From: RPQJ01 sp963706535
GTDB taxonomy: Bacteria > Pseudomonadota > Gammaproteobacteria > Steroidobacterales > Steroidobacteraceae
Assembly (NCBI GenBank): GCA_963706535.1
Contig: CAVPMU010000015.1
Coordinates: 1 to 64,000 of the forward strand
Direction: 5' to 3'
Length of the DNA: 64,000 bases
Program-made: the position numbers and the translations under genes
Shown here: positions 7,489 through 16,310 of the stretch, in pieces
How positions within the stretch are numbered: the first letter of the stretch is position 1
Layout of the letters: each line of letters begins with the position of its first letter
The notes under the pieces: generated by a model
Told to the model about the DNA's origin: nothing
Seen by the model: only the letters and a program-made list of their open reading frames with translations
Databases searched by the model: none

Positions 7489-9548
7489 TGGGTGGAAGAG
7501 AGCAGACCCGCACCTACAGCCGCAAAGACAGCGTCGTCTTCCGCAAGACCGACGAGCCGTTCGGCGGCCTGTCCAACATGGCCGGGGGTTACCCGATCCA
7601 GGTCAACGGGGTGCGGATGCTGACTTCCGAGGCGCTTTATCAGGCCTGCCGCTTTCCGCATCTGCCCGACGTGCAGAAACTGATCATCAGCCAGATCAGC
7701 CCGATGACGGCCAAGATGCGCAGCAAGCCCTACCGCAAGGATTCGCGCCCCGATTGGGATCAGGTGCGCGTGCGCATCATGCGCTGGAGCCTGCGCATGA
7801 AGCTGGCCAACAACTGGAACACCTTCAGCGCGCTGCTGCTGAAAACCGGCGAGCGCCCCATCGTCGAGGAATCGCGCAAGGACGATTTTTGGGGAGCCAA
7901 GGTCGTTGACGACGGCGACACGCTGGTCGGCATGAACGTCTTGGGCAGGCTGTTGATGGAGCTGCGCGAGCAGGTGAAGCAGCAAGGGCGCGACGCAGCG
8001 CTCGATGTCGCGCCGCCCGACATCCCGCAGTTCCTGCTGTTCGGGCGGCCGATTGAAGTGGCAACGAGTGCGCCAGCGCCGCAGATCGCCGACACGCAGG
8101 AGCAAGGCTCCCTATTCGGTGGTGATGCCGCCGTCAGCGTCCAGGTGGCACCACCACCTGCTGCGGCCAGCGCGTATCCGAGCTACCGTGCGTCCGGCCT
8201 GCCTTGGGCTCCGCGCGTACCCGAAGGCTGGCAGGTGCTGCGCAATGGCCGCCTGTTCGGTCATCGAGTCGAAACCGGCTATCCCGACTTGCCCATTCTC
8301 GAAGTCTCGCTGCGCACTGGCGTGCGTGTGCGCGACATGGAAAACCTGAAGCGCAAGCAGCTGATGAGCCAGAAGGAGAACTACAAGCGCGCGGTCAGGG
8401 GCGACATTGCCTACAACATGATGCGCATGTGGCAAGGTGCGGTCGGCCCCGCGCCGGTCGATGGCTTGGTGAGTCCGGCCTATGTTGTGGTCAAGCCTTA
8501 CCCCGAAGCCAACAGCGCGTATTACAGCTACCTGTTCCGCACTGCCGCCTACATGCGGGAAGTCAACAAGTTCTCGCGCGGCATCGTGGCCGATCGCAAC
8601 CGGCTGTATTGGGAATCCTTCAAGCAGATGCCCTCGCTCGTGCCGCCGCGCGCCGAGCAAGACCAGATCGTCGCCTACCTGCGCGCGCAGGACGCGCACA
8701 TCGCCCGCTTCATCAAGGCCAAGCGCGACCTCATCAAGCTGCTCACCGAACAAAAGCTGCGCATCATCGACCACGCCGTCACACGCGGCCTCGATGCGTC
8801 AGTCAGGCTCAAGCCGTCCGGCATCGAGTGGCTGGGCGAGGTGCCGGAGCATTGGGAAATCAAACCGCTGAAACGGTGGGTGCGCCTCAATGCCAGCACG
8901 CTCGGCGATAAGACCGACCCGGACTTCGAGTTCCGCTACGTGGACATTGGCTCCGTGAAAACGGGGCGTTTGGCGAAAGAGCTGGAACGCCTCCGCTTCG
9001 GGGCTGCGCCGTCCCGCGCGCGCCGTGTTTTACGCCGAGGCGACACCATCATCTCGACCGTTCGGACGTATCTGAAAGCCATCTGGTTCGTCAACGAGGA
9101 TGCCGACGACCTGATTGCTTCCACGGGCTTCGCTGTGCTCACGCCGGGCAAGAGCGTCGAACCCGAATACCTCGGCTACGTCATCCAGAGCAGCGCCTTC
9201 GTGAACCGCGTGACGGCCAACTCCATCGGCATCGCGTATCCCGCCATCGCGGAAACCGTGCTGGGGCGTTTCCCAGTGGCCTTGCCGACCATGACCGAGC
9301 AGCAGACCATCGTTGCGCGCATTCAGTCCGAAAGCGCGCCCCTCGACGAAGCCATCACCCGCGCCGAGGACGAAATCAAGCTGATCCGCGAATACCGCGA
9401 CCGCATGATCGCCGATGCCGTCACCGGACAGGTGGATTTGCGCGGCTGGCAACCCCGCCCGGACGATGCCGTCAGCGACGACGACCTCGCCGCGCTGGGC
9501 GATGAAGAAACCGAAGCTGTTGAGGAGACCGCTGATGGCGAGGAGTAA
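7488..9548 (+). CDS. hsdS: NADAR domain fused to type I specificity subunit HsdS
   Basis: 686-aa fusion. Residues about 18-170 are a NADAR (YbiA/DUF1768-like) domain: FGGLSNMAGGYPI, TSEALYQACRFP, RPDWDQVRVRIMRWSLRMKL, VEESRKDDFWGA. Residues 171-229 are a Pro/Ala-rich linker. From residue 230 (YPSYRASGLPWAPRVPEGW) an HsdS begins, with target-recognition domain 1, a central coiled coil (about 395-430), domain 2 from residue 444 (SGIEWLGEVPEHWE) and a final coiled coil. NADAR enzymes act on ADP-ribose or riboside N-glycosidic bonds; one branch reverses guanine ADP-ribosylation in DNA. HsdS supplies the DNA target of the HsdMS/HsdR complex. ATG 7488 overlaps the preceding stop (TGATG). I see no start signal at the HsdS boundary, so a true fusion is likely. 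Confidence 0.88.
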   Translation: MGGREQTRTYSRKDSVVFRKTDEPFGGLSNMAGGYPIQVNGVRMLTSEALYQACRFPHLPDVQKLIISQISPMTAKMRSKPYRKDSRPDWDQVRVRIMRWSLRMKLANNWNTFSALLLKTGERPIVEESRKDDFWGAKVVDDGDTLVGMNVLGRLLMELREQVKQQGRDAALDVAPPDIPQFLLFGRPIEVATSAPAPQIADTQEQGSLFGGDAAVSVQVAPPPAAASAYPSYRASGLPWAPRVPEGWQVLRNGRLFGHRVETGYPDLPILEVSLRTGVRVRDMENLKRKQLMSQKENYKRAVRGDIAYNMMRMWQGAVGPAPVDGLVSPAYVVVKPYPEANSAYYSYLFRTAAYMREVNKFSRGIVADRNRLYWESFKQMPSLVPPRAEQDQIVAYLRAQDAHIARFIKAKRDLIKLLTEQKLRIIDHAVTRGLDASVRLKPSGIEWLGEVPEHWEIKPLKRWVRLNASTLGDKTDPDFEFRYVDIGSVKTGRLAKELERLRFGAAPSRARRVLRRGDTIISTVRTYLKAIWFVNEDADDLIASTGFAVLTPGKSVEPEYLGYVIQSSAFVNRVTANSIGIAYPAIAETVLGRFPVALPTMTEQQTIVARIQSESAPLDEAITRAEDEIKLIREYRDRMIADAVTGQVDLRGWQPRPDDAVSDDDLAALGDEETEAVEETADGEE

Positions 9549-10692
9549 GAAAGCCTCTCGCAGGAAACTCGCACCGTCGGTGCGAGAAATCAGCGGCGTG
9601 CGGAATTCTTCGGCCCTGTTGACCGAACTGCGCGGTCTGATCGAATCCGCCCGCCAGCACGTCGCGCAGACAGCCAATGCCACGCTGACGATGCTGTATT
9701 GGCATGTCGGCCAGCGCATCCAGCGCGAGGTGTTGAAAAACGAGCGCGCGGAGTACGGCGAGGAGATTTTGCCGACACTGTCGGCAAAATTGGTGCGGGA
9801 CTACGGTCAGGGGTTCAGTGCCCGGAATCTGGCGCGCATGGTGCAGTTCGCCGAAGCGTTCCCCGATGAAGCAATTGTCGCGACGCTGTCGCAACAATTG
9901 AGCTGGAGCCACTTCGTCGAAATCCTGCCGCTCAAGCACCCGCTGGAGCGCGAGTATTACGCCGAGCTGTGCCGGGTGGAACGCTGGAGTGTGCGCACCC
10001 TGCGCGAGCGCATCGCCAGCCAGTTGTACCTGCGCACCGCCGTCGCCAAAAAGCCCGAAGCCGTGGTGAAGGCAGAAATCGGCCATCTGCGCGCGGGCGG
10101 GCAGATGACGCCCGACCTGGTGTTCCGCGATCCATACATGCTGGACTTTCTGGGCCTGCCGCACGACTACAGCGAACGCGATCTGGAAGACGCTATTCTT
10201 CGTGAGATGGAGCTGTTCCTGCTGGAACTGGGCGTGGGCTTCACCTTCGTGGCGCGACAGAAGCGCATCAGTGTCGGCGTGGACGACTTCTATCTTGACC
10301 TGTTGTTCTACCACCGCCACCTGAAGCGGCTGGTGGCGGTGGAACTGAAGCTGGAAAAGTTCCAGCCCGCGCACAAGGGGCAGATGGAGCTTTACCTGCG
10401 CTGGCTGGACAAGCACGACCGCGCGGCGGGTGAGGAGCCACCCATTGGTCTGATCCTGTGCGCCACCCAGGATGCCGAGCAGGTCAAGCTGATGGACATG
10501 GATGCCGCCAATATCCGTGTGGCCGAATATCGGGCCCACATTCCCGATGTGAAGGTCTTGCAGGCGCAGTTGCATCGCGCCGTGGAATTGGCGCGCGAGC
10601 GCGCGGCGCGGGCCCCCTTGCTGCCACCGGCTGCCGATGCGCAGGACGCCGCTCAAGCCAACCGCAAGCGCAAGAAGAGGGGCGACACATGA
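9535..10692 (+). CDS. PDDEXK nuclease-domain protein (DUF1016/YhcG family)
   Basis: 385-aa protein of the YhcG/DUF1016 family, common inside type I RM loci. The N-terminal DUF1016_N part (LLTELRGLIESARQHVAQ, MLYWHVGQRIQREVL, ARNLARMVQFAEAFP) is followed by the C-terminal nuclease fold, with acidic residues in VDDFYLDLLFYH and the ExK in VAVELKLEKF. The family belongs to the PD-(D/E)XK superfamily, but its role beside type I enzymes is unsettled. ATG 9535 is chosen because the family N-terminus begins there; it overlaps the hsdS end by 14 bases, and its own end overlaps hsdR by four. Translational coupling along the operon is therefore continuous. Confidence 0.9.
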   Translation: MARSKKASRRKLAPSVREISGVRNSSALLTELRGLIESARQHVAQTANATLTMLYWHVGQRIQREVLKNERAEYGEEILPTLSAKLVRDYGQGFSARNLARMVQFAEAFPDEAIVATLSQQLSWSHFVEILPLKHPLEREYYAELCRVERWSVRTLRERIASQLYLRTAVAKKPEAVVKAEIGHLRAGGQMTPDLVFRDPYMLDFLGLPHDYSERDLEDAILREMELFLLELGVGFTFVARQKRISVGVDDFYLDLLFYHRHLKRLVAVELKLEKFQPAHKGQMELYLRWLDKHDRAAGEEPPIGLILCATQDAEQVKLMDMDAANIRVAEYRAHIPDVKVLQAQLHRAVELARERAARAPLLPPAADAQDAAQANRKRKKRGDT

Positions 10693-13600
10693 AGCCGACC
10701 GACACCAGCGAATTGGGCCTGGAACGGCTGATCGTGCGCCATCTGGCGGGCATCAGCGAACATCCGGCAGTGAAGCCGAATACGGCGCAGGAGCCGGTGT
10801 CGGTGTATGGGCCGGGCGGCTACGTGCTGGGCCGGGCGAGTGACTACAACCGCGATGTGGCGCTGGACGTGGCGAAGCTGCTGGAGTTCCTGCACGCCAC
10901 CCAACCCAAGGTGGTGGAAACGCTGAACCTCGCCTCCGACGGTATCCAGCGCACACAGTTCCTGCACCGGCTGCAAGGCGAGATCACCAAGCGCGGCGTG
11001 GTAGATGTGTTGCGCAAGGGCGTGAGCCACGGGCCGGTGGCGGTCGATCTTTACAAGCTGCTGCCCACGCCGGGCAACGCCAGCGCGGCCGAAGCCTTCG
11101 GCAAGAACATCTTCAGCATCACCCGGCAGGTGCGCTACAGCAACGATTCCGGCAACGAGCTGGACTTGGTGGTCTTCATCAACGGCCTGCCGGTGCTGAC
11201 CTTCGAGTTGAAAAATTCGCTGACCAAGCAGACGGTGGCCGATGCCATCGTCCAGTACCAGACCACGCGCGATCCGAAGGAGTTGCTGTTCCAGTCCGGT
11301 CGCTGCGTCGCGCACCTGGCGGTGGACGACGCCGAGGTGCGCTTCTGCACCGAGTTGAAGGGCAAGGCCTCGTGGTTCCTGCCGTTCAATCAGGGTTGGA
11401 ACAGCGGCGCGGGCAACCCGCCGAATCCCAACGGCATCAAGACCGATTACCTGTGGAAGCAGGTGCTGGTGAAGGATTCGCTGGCGAACATCATCGAGAA
11501 CTACGCGCAGGTGGTGGAGGACGAGGAGGAAGATGCCAGCGGCAGGCGGCGCAAGACCCGCAAGCCGGTGTTTCCGCGCTTCCACCAGTTGCGCACGGTG
11601 CGCGCCCTGCTGCGCCGCAGCCGCGCCGACGGGGTGGGCCAGCGTTACCTGATCCAGCACTCGGCGGGCAGCGGCAAGAGCAACACGATTGCGTGGCTGG
11701 CACACCAGTTGGTGGAGTTGAAGACGGCGACGGACGAAACGCAGGCGCAGTTCGATTCGGTCATCGTCATCACCGACCGACGCGCGCTGGACACTCAGAT
11801 TCACAAGACCATCAAGGGCTACGACCATGTGGCCTCGATCCTCGGCCATTCGGACAACGCGCAAGAGCTGCGCGACTTTCTGCGCCGGGGCAAGAAGATC
11901 ATCGTCACCACGGTGCAGAAGTTCCCCTTCATCCTCGACGAGCTGGGCGACTTGGGCGACAAGAAGTTCGCGCTGCTGATCGACGAGGCGCATTCCAGTC
12001 AGGGCGGCAAGACCACAGCCAAGATGCATCAGGCCCTTGGGGGTTCAGTGGGTGGTTCGGTCGGCGGCAAGACCGATGAGGAAGCGTTCGAGGAAGACTC
12101 CACGCAGGATGCGGTGAATGCGGAAATCGAAAAGCGCATTGCATCGCGCAAGCTGCTGACCAACGCCAGCTACTACGCCTTCACCGCCACGCCGAAGACC
12201 AGGACGCTGGAGTTGTTCGGCGAACGGGTGACGGTGGGCGACAAGGTGCAGTTCCGCTCGCCGGAGGAACTGACCTACACCACCAAACAGGCGATACAAG
12301 AGGGTTTCATCCTCGACGTGATCGCCAACTACACGCCGGTAGACAGCTTCTACCACGTCGCTAAGACCATCGAAGACGACCCGCAGGTGGATAAGGGCAA
12401 GGCGCTGAAGAAGATCCGGCGCTACGTGGAGTCGCACGACAAGGCCATTCGCCGCAAGGCGGAGATCATGGTCGATCACTTCACCGCGCAGGTGATCGGC
12501 GCGAAGAAGATCGGTGGCAAGGCGCGGGCGATGATCGTCTGCAACGGCATTGCGCGGGCCATCGACTACTTCCGGGAGGTGTCGGACTACCTCGCCGAAA
12601 TCAAAAGCCCCTACAAGGCCATCGCCGCGTATTCCGGCGACTTCGAGATCGGCGGGTCGAAGAAGACCGAGGCCGACCTCAACGGCTTTCCGAGCAAGGA
12701 TATTCCGGCCAAGCTCAAGCAAGACCCGTATCGCTTCCTGATCGTCGCCAACAAATTCGTCACCGGCTTCGACGAACCGCTGCTGCACACCATGTATGTG
12801 GACAAGCTGTTGGCGGGCGTGCTGGCGGTGCAGACGCTGTCGCGCCTGAACCGCGCGCACCCGCAGAAGGCGGACACCTTCGTGCTCGACTTCGCCGACA
12901 ACGCCGAAGCGGTGAAAGCGGCGTTTCAGGAGTATTACCGTGCCACGATTCAGGACGGCGAAACCGACCCAAACAAGCTGCACGACATCAAGGCCGAGTT
13001 GGACGCGCAGCAGGTATACAGCGCCCAGCAGGTGGATGACTTGGTGGCGCTGTATCTGTCCGGTGCCGACCGCGACAAGCTCGATCCCATTCTCGATGTC
13101 TGCGTGGCCGAATACGCCCGCAAACTCGGCGAGGACGATCAGGTCAAGTTCAAAGGCAAGGCCAAGGCGTTCGTGCGCAGCTATGGTTTCCTGTCGGCGA
13201 TCCTGCCCTACGGGCATCCGGCGTGGGAGAGGCTGTCGATCTTCCTGAACTTCCTGATTCCGAAGCTGCCTGCACCGAAGGAGGAAGACCTTTCCAAGGG
13301 CGTGCTGGAAGCCATCGACATGGACAGCTACCGCGCGCAGGCACAGGCGGCGATGAAGATGGCGCTGGACGACACGGACGCCTTCGTCGAACCGCCGCCG
13401 CCCGGCGGCGGCGGTGGTGGCGGCGAGCCAGACCTGGACAGGCTCTCGAACGTCATCAAGCAGTTCAACGACCTGTTCGGCAACATCGAGTGGCACGATG
13501 CCGACAAAATCAAGAAGGTCATCACCGAGGAAATCCCCGCGCGCGTGGCGCAGGACAAGGCGTATCAGAACGCGCAGGCCAACTCCGGCAAGCAGAACGC

Positions 13601-13781
13601 CCGGCTGGAGCACGACAAGGCACTCAACCGCGTGGTGCTGGAACTGCTGGATGACCACACCGAACTGTTCAAGCAGTTCAGCGACAACGTCAACTTCAAA
13701 CGCTGGCTGGCGGATATGGTGTTCGATTCGACCTATCACCCCGGCACTACACCGCCCGCGCCGCCGCAGGCGGGCGCTTGA
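10689..13781 (+). CDS. hsdR: type I restriction endonuclease subunit HsdR
   Basis: 1030-aa ATP-dependent translocase and nuclease of the type I complex. The N-terminal HSDR_N nuclease region contains the acidic/ExK segment (NELDLVVFINGLPVLTFELKN). The superfamily 2 helicase motor has Walker A SAGSGKSNT near residues 324-332 and DEAHSS near 431-436, then SYYAFTATP (motif III). A Pro/Gly-rich spacer from triplet repeats (13391-13428) separates the motor from the C-terminal helical HsdM-contact domain. ATG 10689 overlaps the upstream stop as ATGA; an earlier in-frame ATG at 10458 lies inside the nuclease gene and is rejected. No frameshift or lost motif is seen, so restriction should be active. 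Confidence 0.95.
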   Translation: MKPTDTSELGLERLIVRHLAGISEHPAVKPNTAQEPVSVYGPGGYVLGRASDYNRDVALDVAKLLEFLHATQPKVVETLNLASDGIQRTQFLHRLQGEITKRGVVDVLRKGVSHGPVAVDLYKLLPTPGNASAAEAFGKNIFSITRQVRYSNDSGNELDLVVFINGLPVLTFELKNSLTKQTVADAIVQYQTTRDPKELLFQSGRCVAHLAVDDAEVRFCTELKGKASWFLPFNQGWNSGAGNPPNPNGIKTDYLWKQVLVKDSLANIIENYAQVVEDEEEDASGRRRKTRKPVFPRFHQLRTVRALLRRSRADGVGQRYLIQHSAGSGKSNTIAWLAHQLVELKTATDETQAQFDSVIVITDRRALDTQIHKTIKGYDHVASILGHSDNAQELRDFLRRGKKIIVTTVQKFPFILDELGDLGDKKFALLIDEAHSSQGGKTTAKMHQALGGSVGGSVGGKTDEEAFEEDSTQDAVNAEIEKRIASRKLLTNASYYAFTATPKTRTLELFGERVTVGDKVQFRSPEELTYTTKQAIQEGFILDVIANYTPVDSFYHVAKTIEDDPQVDKGKALKKIRRYVESHDKAIRRKAEIMVDHFTAQVIGAKKIGGKARAMIVCNGIARAIDYFREVSDYLAEIKSPYKAIAAYSGDFEIGGSKKTEADLNGFPSKDIPAKLKQDPYRFLIVANKFVTGFDEPLLHTMYVDKLLAGVLAVQTLSRLNRAHPQKADTFVLDFADNAEAVKAAFQEYYRATIQDGETDPNKLHDIKAELDAQQVYSAQQVDDLVALYLSGADRDKLDPILDVCVAEYARKLGEDDQVKFKGKAKAFVRSYGFLSAILPYGHPAWERLSIFLNFLIPKLPAPKEEDLSKGVLEAIDMDSYRAQAQAAMKMALDDTDAFVEPPPPGGGGGGGEPDLDRLSNVIKQFNDLFGNIEWHDADKIKKVITEEIPARVAQDKAYQNAQANSGKQNARLEHDKALNRVVLELLDDHTELFKQFSDNVNFKRWLADMVFDSTYHPGTTPPAPPQAGA

Positions 13782-13790
13782 GGGACGGAA

Positions 13791-14609
13791 ATGGGCGTCG
13801 GTGAAGACTTTTACACTTTCTGCGGCAATCTGGCCGTGAAGAACCGCAGTTCGATATCGGATCGCTATGAACTAATCACTCGCAGGTTCAACCTTGAGTT
13901 CTGGAGCTTGGACTCGAAGGCGTATCACAGCATCTACGCGGGCTCCTACGGACGCAACACCGCAACTGGCGCGACGAGCGACGTGGACATGATCTTCTGG
14001 CTCCCCGTCGCCTACTACAACACATACAACAGCTATTCTGGCAACGGCCAGTCCGCGTTATTGCGGTTGTTCAGGAGCGCATTGCAGAAAACCTATCCAA
14101 CGCCGCAGATCGGCGCAGACGGACAGGTGGTCGTGGTGTCCTTCACCGACGGCGTCACCTTCGAGGTGCTGCCCGCGTTCGAAAACAACGACGACAGCTT
14201 CACCTATCCGGATTCGAATAAGGGTGGAAGCTGGAGAACGACGAATCCTCGTCCAGAAATCGCCGAGATCAATAGGATGGACAAGGTGTGCAACGGGAAT
14301 TTGAAGAACCTTTGCAAGATGGCCCGTGCATGGAAGAAGGAGTGGAGCGTCCCGATCAGCGGCCTGCTGATAGACACGCTGGCCTACTATTTCATCCGGA
14401 ATTACCAGTACCGGGACAAGTCCTTTCTTTACTACGATTTTACGAGTCGCGACTTCTTCGAGTTCGTCGCGGGGCAGAACGAAAAGCAAAACTACTGGCT
14501 TTCGCCAGGAGCGAACCAGTATGTTCGGAGAACGGGCGGCTTCGAGTACAAGGCGCTCCGGTGCTGCGTATTCCGGCGGTTCGTGACCGCTGATTCCGAC
14601 GGGTCGTGA
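13791..14609 (+). pseudogene. CD-NTase/SMODS nucleotidyltransferase, C-terminus cut off by IS21
   Basis: Relative of the cGAS/DncV-like enzymes that make cyclic oligonucleotide signals in CBASS-type defence. GSYGRNTATG at 51-60 is the nucleotidyltransferase GS motif, SDVD at 63-66 gives the metal-binding aspartates, and FEVLPAF at 124-130 supplies a third acidic residue. The gene starts nine bases after hsdR with GGGACGG before it, so it belongs to the same operon. Native sequence ends around 14561 (GGFEYKALR); the remaining codons are read from the IS21 end. An estimated 30-50 C-terminal residues and any downstream effector gene are missing. Base composition is more AT-rich than in the hsd genes. 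It is probably inactive, though the catalytic centre is intact. Confidence 0.82.
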
Positions 14610-14657
14610 CCGGCGGTTCCGGCCGGTCGTGACCGATCATTCCGATCGATCGTGACC
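14581..14657 (+). repeat. IS21 terminal repeats with 23-bp period
   Basis: TCGTGACC occurs at 14581, 14604, 14627 and 14650, exactly 23 bases apart, with ATTCCG or TTCCG in the gaps. IS21-family ends carry multiple transposase-binding repeats of this kind. A related inverted segment (GGTCACGG near 14692) follows before istA. Confidence 0.8.
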
Positions 14658-14764
14658 GGTTTTGCGGCCGCCCGGAATGGGCGGTCACGGTCGTCCGGAA
14701 CGGCGGCGGGTGGTGAGGTGTTTTGCAGGCGTAGCCTGTCCGGTTTTTGCCAACCGGAGGGGCG

Positions 14765-16291
14765 ATGTCGACCAGGACACTCACCATGCGCAGCATCCGC
14801 GAGCTGTACCGACTGAAGTTCGAAGCGGGCCTGTCCCACGAGCGGATTGCCCGGGCCTTGGCCGTCTCCAAGGGCGTGGTCGCCAAGTACGTGCGCCTCG
14901 CCGAGGCGGCCGGGCTCAGCCCCGCCGAGCTGCTGGCGCTGCCCGAGGACGCGCTGCTGGCGCGGTTGCGGCCAACCCGACCGGCACCCGTGCGCCACGT
15001 GCCGCCCGACTACGCGACGATCCACCAGGAGCTCAAGCGCAAGGGCGTGACCCTGATGCTGCTGTGGGAGGAGTACGTCGCGGCCCATCCCGGCGCGAGC
15101 ACGTACCGCTACTCGCAGTTCGCGCAGCGCTACCGCGACTTCGCGGCCCGGTTGCGCCGCTCGATGCGCCAAGTGCACCGCGCCGGCGAGAAGCTGTTCG
15201 TCGACTACGCCGGCCAGACCGTGCCGTATGGCGAGACCGGTGAGCGGGCGCAGATCTTCGTCGCCACGCTCGGCGCCTCGAGCTACACGTTCGCCTGCGC
15301 CACGCCGCGCCAGACGCTCGCCGACTGGGTCGGCGCACTGGTGCGCGCGTTCGAGTACATCGGCGGCGTCACCGAGCTGGTGGTGCCCGATAACGCGCGG
15401 GCACTGATCGCCGATCCTGATCGCTACGAGCCGCAGGCCTCGGCGACGCTACTCGACTTCGCCGCCCACTACGGCACGGCGATCCTGCCCGCTCGACCCT
15501 ACCGGCCGCGCGACAAGGCCAAGGTCGAGCAGGGCGTGCTGGTGGTCGAGCGCTGGATCCTCGCCCGGTTGCGCCATCGTCGCTTCGCTTCGCTCGCCGA
15601 GGTCGATCACGCCGTCGGTGCGTTGCTCCCCGACCTCAACACCCGGCCGTTCAAGCGACTGCCGGGCTGTCGATCGAGCGCCTACGAGGCACTCGACCGC
15701 CCGGCCCTGCGGCCGCTGCCGGTGTCCCGCTACGAGCTGGCCCGTTACTGGCCCGCCACGGTGAACATCGACTACCACGTCGTCTACGAGCAGCATTACT
15801 ACAGCGTCCCGCACCCACTCGTGCACGCGAAGGTCGAGCTGCGCGTCACGACGCATCATGTCGAGGTCCTGCACCGCGGCAAGCGCGTCGCCGCCCATCT
15901 GCGTTCCAGCAAGCGCGGCGGCTATACGACGTTGCCCGAGCACCTGCCGGCCGCGCACCGTGCCCATCTCGAGTGGTCGCCGCGTCGCCTCATCCGCTGG
16001 GGCGAGTCGATCGGCCCGGCCTGCGCCGCGATCGTGAGCCGCATCCTCGAGTCCCGCCCGCACCCCGAGCAGGGCTACCGCGCCTGCCTCGGCCTGCTGC
16101 GCCTCGCCGAGCGGCACGGCGCCGCGCGCCTCGAGGCGGCCAGCGTCCGTGCACTCGCGCTCGGTGCCCCGAGCTACCGCTGCGTGAAGGCGATCCTCAC
16201 CAACCGCCTCGAGCACGCCCCGCTCAGCGCCCAGGCCGACTGGGCCGCCCCCGAGCACGACCACCTCCGCGGACCCCGCTACTACCAGTGA
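14765..16291 (+). CDS. istA: IS21-family transposase IstA
   Basis: 508-aa DDE transposase. The N-terminal HTH (MRSIRELYRLKFEAGLSHER, then IARALAVSKGVVAKYVRLAE) is followed by the rve catalytic core: KLFVDYAGQTVPY (first Asp), ELVVPDNARALI (second Asp) and RPRDKAKVEQGVLVVERWIL (Glu). ATG 14765 has GGAGG four bases upstream. istB follows after 19 bases, the normal IS21 arrangement. The gene looks intact, but without an intact istB the element should not move by itself. Confidence 0.95.
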   Translation: MSTRTLTMRSIRELYRLKFEAGLSHERIARALAVSKGVVAKYVRLAEAAGLSPAELLALPEDALLARLRPTRPAPVRHVPPDYATIHQELKRKGVTLMLLWEEYVAAHPGASTYRYSQFAQRYRDFAARLRRSMRQVHRAGEKLFVDYAGQTVPYGETGERAQIFVATLGASSYTFACATPRQTLADWVGALVRAFEYIGGVTELVVPDNARALIADPDRYEPQASATLLDFAAHYGTAILPARPYRPRDKAKVEQGVLVVERWILARLRHRRFASLAEVDHAVGALLPDLNTRPFKRLPGCRSSAYEALDRPALRPLPVSRYELARYWPATVNIDYHVVYEQHYYSVPHPLVHAKVELRVTTHHVEVLHRGKRVAAHLRSSKRGGYTTLPEHLPAAHRAHLEWSPRRLIRWGESIGPACAAIVSRILESRPHPEQGYRACLGLLRLAERHGAARLEAASVRALALGAPSYRCVKAILTNRLEHAPLSAQADWAAPEHDHLRGPRYYQ

Positions 16292-16310
16292 CACACAGGA
16301 GAACCGACCG

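Noticed and set aside
10458..10688. N-terminal extension of HsdR inside the DUF1016 gene
   Set aside because: The in-frame upstream codons are Arg-rich shadow sequence of the nuclease gene. ATG 10689 with the ATGA overlap fits the family start.
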